Of a DNA stretch of 64,000 nucleotides, positions 59,624 through 64,000 are shown piece by piece. The notes under the pieces are model-generated. The model worked only from the letters and a program-made list of their open reading frames with translations, was not told the origin of the DNA and searched no databases. Made by a program: the position numbers and the translations under genes. Location: assembly GCF_009792235.1 (NCBI RefSeq), contig NZ_CP046973.1:3410001-3474000 (forward strand). Direction: 5' to 3'. This stretch comes from Microcystis aeruginosa FD4 (GTDB taxonomy: Bacteria; Cyanobacteriota; Cyanobacteriia; Cyanobacteriales; Microcystaceae). Position 1 is the stretch's first letter; the number at the start of each line of letters is the position of its first letter.

Positions 59624-61615
59624 CTATTTACGTTTACTGGCCGGACGACGAGAGGATTTTTTCGGAGCGGTATTTTGGGGATTATCGTTAGTTTTATCTT
59701 TAAATATTGGAATAGTAAAATGAAACTGACTGCCGTGATTTTTGCCCCTGGATTCTGCCCAAATTTTGCCGCCCCAACCATTAACGATCTGACGACAGAT
59801 AGCCAGTCCTAACCCGGTTCCCCCGGCACTGCGTCGCAGGGCCCCTTCCTCTTGGTAAAAGCGATCAAAAACCTGTTCTAAACGATTGGGTTCGATCCCG
59901 CGTCCAGTGTCAGAAATGGTTACTTCTAGAGTTTTTGGTTTTCCCGAAGCGACTTCGATCGAGACATTTCCCTCCCGTCCGGTAAACTTACAGGCATTAT
60001 CGAGCAGTTTGGAGAGTAATTCCACTAACCACTCGCCATCGGCTAAAACAAAGGGCAGATTAGGGGGGACAAGATTGCTAATTTTTGGGTTGTCGTTGTC
60101 GAGATGGCGGGAGTGAACGTGACTGATGGCTAATTCCACACATTCCGATAAAGATAAAGCTTCGGGATTCCAATTAACCCGGCCACTTTCTAACCTGGAA
60201 AGAGTTAAAAAATCTTGGATTAACTTACGCATTCGTTCCGCATCTTTCAGGGCAGTATCAAGCATAATTTGGCGCATTTCCGCCGGCATATCTGGTTCCG
60301 AGGCCAAACTTTCTAGACAGACTTGAATGGTGGACAGGGGGGTGCGTAATTCATGGCCGGTAATGGCGACTAAATTAGAACGAGTGCGATCGAGGGCAGC
60401 TAATTGTTCGTTTAAATCCTGTAAATTAGCGTATGCCTCTGCTTGAATGAGAGCGACTCCGATTTGAGTGGCCACCGCGTCCACAAGGGCGACATCCTCG
60501 CTTTTCCAAGTGGTGGTATAGGGTCCACAGTGATGCAGTTCCAACATTCCCAAGAGACGACTTTGGTAAAAAATCGGTACTAATAACCAAGAAAAGATGG
60601 AACATTCCCGCACCAGATTTTGAATGGAATCCCCGGGGAGACGGGGATCGTGAATAGCGTCTTCGATTTTTAGGGATTCTCTCAATTCCAGCACTTCCTG
60701 AAACAGAGGATTATTTTTCAGGGGCCATTTTTGTCCTTTGATGGAAGTAATGCCGGGGTTTAAAAATTCGTGTTCGATGGTGGCGTTAATGTCGGCTTCC
60801 TTACAACGATAGACCACGCAGCGACAGACTCCTAATCCCTCGCCCAATTTCTGCACTGCTACCTGTAGGATATCTTCCGGATCGAGGGAACGACGGATCG
60901 CCGCTGTCACCGAGTTGATCAGTCTTTCCTTGTGTTCTTTCGATGCCAGGGAGCGATTGGCTTTCAGCAGTTTATACTGTCCTGCTTGCAAATAAGTGAC
61001 CAATCGCTGGACAAAGGGATCCGGTTCATCTTGATGATCCCTGTCCGTCAGTTCACAGATCAGGTATTCTTCTTGGGCGCGCCTAATTTTCTCCGCTAGT
61101 TCGGGACGATAATCGAGAATATGATTTAAAAGAATTTGGGCGGCCTGTTGACTTACATGGCGATCACTCGTCCAAATCCCCTCAAAACGACGATTATTAT
61201 CCATAGCTGCCCCATTTTCCCCCTCTGCTGTCAGATGGGTTCGCTCCCGACAGATTAAACAACTAGCATAATGGCGACTGATAACCACTAGATGCCATTC
61301 TTGGGCTAAACTGTCCTCTGGTTGAAAAGCGATCGTCTCGTAAATGTCGGAACTATGCTTAAAATCGGTTTCTGGGGCCGACAAAACATAAACTTGCCCG
61401 CTTTTTTGGGCAATGCGTCGATAGCGATGGGCCTCTTGACGATAAAAGCGCTCACGCTGAAAACTGGCAATCACTAATGGTTGATCGTCTTCCGCTAAAA
61501 CCTGATCCTCCATGGCGTGGGATAGCGCGGTCAGGGATGCTTTGAAGTACATCTGCGTTCGCCATTGGGGGAGTAACTGCAACAGTTCTGTTAAAACAGA
61601 AGTTGATCTGCTCAT
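59624..61615 (-). CDS. DICT-GAF hybrid sensor histidine kinase
   Basis: The 663-residue protein has an N-terminal DICT sensory domain at about 15-130 (YFKASLTALSHAMEDQVLAE, VIASFQRERFYRQEAHRYRR). A GAF domain lies at about 235-395 (DPEDILQVAVQKLGEGLGVC, SWLLVPIFYQSRLLGMLELH). The HisKA domain has the phosphorylated His in AITGHELRTPLSTI. The ATPase domain has LLDNACKFTG, ISDTGRGIEP and GGTGLGLAICRQI. There is no membrane segment, so it is cytoplasmic. The stimulus is unknown; DICT domains are linked with light or redox signalling in cyanobacteria. No response regulator is adjacent. The basic tail (KKSSRRPASKRK) may bind nucleic acid or membrane. Confidence 0.92.
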   Translation of the reverse strand: MSRSTSVLTELLQLLPQWRTQMYFKASLTALSHAMEDQVLAEDDQPLVIASFQRERFYRQEAHRYRRIAQKSGQVYVLSAPETDFKHSSDIYETIAFQPEDSLAQEWHLVVISRHYASCLICRERTHLTAEGENGAAMDNNRRFEGIWTSDRHVSQQAAQILLNHILDYRPELAEKIRRAQEEYLICELTDRDHQDEPDPFVQRLVTYLQAGQYKLLKANRSLASKEHKERLINSVTAAIRRSLDPEDILQVAVQKLGEGLGVCRCVVYRCKEADINATIEHEFLNPGITSIKGQKWPLKNNPLFQEVLELRESLKIEDAIHDPRLPGDSIQNLVRECSIFSWLLVPIFYQSRLLGMLELHHCGPYTTTWKSEDVALVDAVATQIGVALIQAEAYANLQDLNEQLAALDRTRSNLVAITGHELRTPLSTIQVCLESLASEPDMPAEMRQIMLDTALKDAERMRKLIQDFLTLSRLESGRVNWNPEALSLSECVELAISHVHSRHLDNDNPKISNLVPPNLPFVLADGEWLVELLSKLLDNACKFTGREGNVSIEVASGKPKTLEVTISDTGRGIEPNRLEQVFDRFYQEEGALRRSAGGTGLGLAICRQIVNGWGGKIWAESRGKNHGSQFHFTIPIFKDKTNDNPQNTAPKKSSRRPASKRK

Positions 61616-61783
61616 CGATGATCTGTTTCGAGTCGAGTGTGACTAGCAAGCGCAATAGAGGGAACTAGCAATTTCCCCCTTGACCCTATCCTACAGGCTC
61701 AAGGGGACAAGAGGTGAGATCGTGACGGCAAGAAATTTAAACCGAGTGATACCAAAAGTGAGCGAAATTATTCTAGTTAACTA

Positions 61784-61998
61784 CAGGTGGCTGAATAAAT
61801 CTAAAAACCTTGTTGGGTAAGACTTTTAGACCTTTTGGGAAATCAAAAAGTGCCTTAGCTAGGAGGGATCGGGGGGAAAATTTAGGGACTTTTTCCCTGA
61901 AAATTAGGTAATTTACCAGATGAAAATGGGTAAAACCCTACACCCTACACCCTACACCCCACACCCTGCCCCCACGAGAAACTTTTTGCCGCAAACCC
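61784..61998 (-). mobile_element. MITE, family B copy 3 (215 bp)
   Basis: It is the inverse of the 14716 element, with ends GGTGGCTGAATAAATC and GCAAACCC. TAACTA is duplicated at 61778-61783 and 61999-62004. The right duplication contains the stop codon of the 44-residue protein gene, which stays intact. The interior carries CCCTACACCCTACACCCC repeats. Confidence 0.85.
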
Positions 61999-62001
61999 TA
62001 A

Positions 62002-62136
62002 CTAGATGTAGGCGACTTTCATTGCCCAAAGGATCAGAGCAATAATACTACCGATAACGATAATCGACGATATCGCCACTACTGCCGGTTTATCGGCTCC
62101 CTCGAATTTCATGATGCCACGATTTAAGTCTGACAT
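62002..62136 (-). CDS. 44-residue single-pass membrane protein
   Basis: From ATG 62136 the minus strand reads MSDLNRGIMKFEGADKPAVV, then AISSIIVIGSIIALILWAMK and VAYI-stop. An AAAAGGAGTTAAGAGCA ribosome site precedes it. Residues 1-17 are polar and 18-40 form one membrane helix. The size and pattern match small thylakoid-type proteins of cyanobacteria (photosystem, cytochrome or NDH small subunits). I cannot assign which. A MITE sits at its stop codon. It is divergent from the GDSL hydrolase gene. Confidence 0.72.
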   Translation of the reverse strand: MSDLNRGIMKFEGADKPAVVAISSIIVIGSIIALILWAMKVAYI

Positions 62137-62218
62137 TGCTCTTAACTCCTTTTCATGAGATGGATGTGGAAAGTATGAGACACTTTAGGATCATAAATTA
62201 GCGAACTCTCATCTATCC

Positions 62219-63157
62219 GTGTTATTAGAAATTGGTATCATTCGGCTGTCTTTAATCATTCTAGGCGTTCTTTTCGCCCTTGCCCTTTTCCTTGAGGCTA
62301 TTTTAAGAATTGTCTTCGGGTTCGGTAATCCGCTTATTTACGAAGCTGATGCCGAAATTGGCTATCTTTTGGCTCCTAATCAACAAACACGCCGTTTTTC
62401 CAATCTTATCGCCGTTAATCAGTATTCGATGCGGAGCGATCCGATTACACCTCAACGGCCCCCAGAGACGACGAGAATAATGTTAATCGGTGATTCGATC
62501 GCTAATGGCTCCTGGTGGACGGATCAAAAAGAGACCATTTCTGCTTTAATCACCAAAAATTTAGGCCAGAATCTGACTGGTTCAGTGGAGGTTCTCAATG
62601 CTTCGGCCAATTCGTGGGGACCGCGCAATCAATTGGCTTATCTGCGACGTTTCGGAACCTTTGAATCCCAGGTGATTGTGTTATTAATGAACACCGATGA
62701 TCTGTTCGCTTTAGCTCCTAGTTCGGCGGTGGTGGGACGAGAAATTAATTATCCCGCTCGCCGGCCGGCTTTAGCTTTAATCGAATTATATGATCGATAT
62801 TTTAAGCGTTATCCTCCCCTACCACCGGTGCAAGAAGGAGGCGATCGAGTGGGCAATAATTTAACCGCTCTTGCCCAAATTCAAGCCCTTGCTCAGGCTA
62901 ATCAAGCCCGTTTAATTATCGCTATTACCCCCCTCATTCGCGAAGCTCAAAAACAGGGGCGAGATTATGAATTGAAATCCCGTCAAAGACTAGCGGATTT
63001 CACCGACAACCAGCAGATTTTTTATCTAGATTTTCTGCCCATTTTTCAAGCCCATCCTAATCCTGATTCCCTCTATCGCGATAATATTCACCTCAGTGGA
63101 GACGGTAACGAGTTAATCAGTCAAAAACTGGCCGAGGCAATCAAAAAAGTCTTTTAA
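62219..63157 (+). CDS. SGNH/GDSL-type hydrolase with an N-terminal membrane helix
   Basis: The 312-residue protein starts at GTG 62219 with an N-terminal hydrophobic segment (LLEIGIIRLSLIILGVLFAL). The SGNH domain follows: block I MLIGDSIANGSWW with the catalytic Ser, block III ASANSWGPRNQL, and DNIHLSGDGN near the end with Asp and His. It may act on esters of cell-surface glycans or lipids. No neighbouring gene suggests a substrate. A later in-frame start is possible, but the hydrophobic N-terminus argues for this one. Confidence 0.82.
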   Translation: MLLEIGIIRLSLIILGVLFALALFLEAILRIVFGFGNPLIYEADAEIGYLLAPNQQTRRFSNLIAVNQYSMRSDPITPQRPPETTRIMLIGDSIANGSWWTDQKETISALITKNLGQNLTGSVEVLNASANSWGPRNQLAYLRRFGTFESQVIVLLMNTDDLFALAPSSAVVGREINYPARRPALALIELYDRYFKRYPPLPPVQEGGDRVGNNLTALAQIQALAQANQARLIIAITPLIREAQKQGRDYELKSRQRLADFTDNQQIFYLDFLPIFQAHPNPDSLYRDNIHLSGDGNELISQKLAEAIKKVF

Positions 63158-63164
63158 TTAGGAT

Positions 63165-63420
63165 TTCCTGAAAAAGTTTCTTGCTGGGGGCATAATTCAG
63201 GATTTAGGAGTCAGGAGTCAGGATTCAGGAGTCAGGGTGATAGGGATTTAGGGGTTTAGGGGTTTAGGGAAATTTCAGCCAAATGCTCCACTTCCCCACT
63301 TCCCCACTTCCCCACTTCCCCACTTCCCCCCGCAACGCGCACGAAGTGGTCACCCCACTTCCCCACTTCCCCACTCCCCACTCCCCAATTCATAATTCAT
63401 AATTCATAATTCATAATTCC
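63165..63420. repeat. low-complexity repeat block between the hydrolase and purK
   Basis: Partial MITE end (TTTCCTGAAAAAGTTTCTTG) at 63166. It is followed by AGGAGTCAGGA and TTTAGGGG repeats, CCACTTCC tandem units, the phrase CCGCAACGCGCACGAAGTGG (also at 52306-52322) and four ATTCATA units. It is a mosaic of decayed MITE pieces; no gene. Confidence 0.65.
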
Positions 63421-64000
63421 CTAACCACCATACCAAAGCTTTTCTATCTGCTTTGCTAGGGCTGATAACTCAGAGCGATCGCTTGTATCCCTTAACAGGG
63501 TGACATGGCCTAATTTTCGACCCGGACGGGATTTTTTACCATACCAAAAAACGTGAGCCTCCGGAATTGCCGCTAAAACTGCTCGTTTTTCGGCGTAATC
63601 GCCGTCACTATCCTCAAAACCTAATAAATTAACCATGACTGCCCCGGCAGATTTTAAATCCGTGGCTCCGAGGGGCAAATTAGCCACTGCTTGCAGTTGT
63701 AGGGCAAATTGGGAGGTAAGACAGGCAGAGAGGCTGTAATGACCCGAATTATGGGTACGGGGAGCGATTTCATTAATCAATACCTCTCCCTGCGGAGTGA
63801 CAAATAATTCGATCCCGAAAACACCCACCGCCGACAAACTACTTAACAGATGATGGGCGATAGGTTCGGTTTGAGCGTGTAATGATTGGTTAAGAGCGGC
63901 GGGAGCGATTACCCAGTGACAGACTTGCTCCTCTTGATGGGTTTCCACCACGGGATAGGTGACGATTTCCCCGGTTAATCCCCTAGCGGCAACGATGGCT
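63421..64000 (-). CDS. purK: PurK, 5-(carboxyamino)imidazole ribonucleotide synthase (C-terminal part)
   Basis: The frame is open to the window end, so the N-terminal half is missing. The visible part contains IVTYPVVETHQEEQVCHWVI and APAALN. The ATP-grasp metal block GVFGIELFVTPQGEVLINEI continues to APRTHNSGHYSLSACLTSQF. NLLGFEDSDGDYAEKRAVLA and the C-terminal HVFWYGKKSRPGRKLGHVTL follow. PurK carboxylates aminoimidazole ribonucleotide with ATP and bicarbonate in purine synthesis. Key residues (E in FGIEL, NE in INEIAPR) are present. Confidence 0.93.
   Translation of the reverse strand, partial: AIVAARGLTGEIVTYPVVETHQEEQVCHWVIAPAALNQSLHAQTEPIAHHLLSSLSAVGVFGIELFVTPQGEVLINEIAPRTHNSGHYSLSACLTSQFALQLQAVANLPLGATDLKSAGAVMVNLLGFEDSDGDYAEKRAVLAAIPEAHVFWYGKKSRPGRKLGHVTLLRDTSDRSELSALAKQIEKLWYGG

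Overview
The window comes from a cyanobacterium and most resembles Microcystis. The evidence is the gene set (nrtABCD nitrate uptake, Ycf46 AAA protein, a cyanobacterial RRM RNA-binding protein, DUF3493, PEP-CTERM, type I-D CRISPR-Cas), frequent GCGATCGC-like sites, a CRISPR repeat ending GGATTGAAAC, and a heavy load of insertion sequences, MITEs and decaying genes. The genus is inferred from these features, not proven by an alignment.

Layout. 1-5.3 kb: tail of a membrane protein, a broken alpha-carbonic anhydrase, a Uma2 nuclease, a DNA methyltransferase and a dihydroorotase-like protein, with two MITEs. 5.3-16 kb: an IS1-family relic that cut off a TPR-CHAT gene, a coiled-coil membrane protein, glycogen phosphorylase, an intact solo TnpB element, an RRM protein, DUF3493, tRNA-Thr(CGU), and an IS607-type relic whose tnpB is split by a MITE. 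16-33.5 kb: a complete type I-D CRISPR-Cas locus. It has a divergent WYL regulator, then cas3, two unknown small genes, an MNT/HEPN module with a truncated HEPN, cas10d, csc2, csc1, uma2, cas6, cas4, cas1 and cas2, a leader with a good promoter match, and 51 repeats (50 spacers). A tandem duplication inside the operon created a cas6-csc1 chimera and a second, frameshifted uma2. 33.9-39.3 kb: an exopolysaccharide or glycolipid-type cluster on the minus strand (cupin, DegT aminotransferase, membrane glycosyltransferase fused to a GT2 domain, SGNH-like protein). 39.6-48 kb: ycf46, an SH3b protein, a PsiE-like protein, and the nrtABCD operon on the minus strand. 48-58 kb: an accessory zone with a J-domain protein, VapBC, three HNH-nuclease/partner gene pairs (two damaged by MITEs), a decayed TIR-SUMF1 gene, larE, DUF433/DUF5615 toxin-antitoxin pairs, a PEP-CTERM protein and many palindromic repeats. 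58-64 kb: argG, a DICT-GAF histidine kinase, a 44-residue membrane protein, a GDSL-type hydrolase and the 3' part of purK.

The cas genes form one co-directional, tightly spaced unit: adaptation (cas4-1-2), processing (cas6), Cascade (csc1, csc2, cas10d) and the helicase Cas3, with the nuclease HD domain carried by Cas10d as is typical of I-D. The passenger genes (two small ORFs, MNT/HEPN, Uma2) lie between cas genes with near-zero spacing and are the least explained part of the window. The most repeatable structural signal is a MITE family with GGGTTTGCTG/GGGTTGGCTG ends and 6-bp TANNTA target duplications, found five times.
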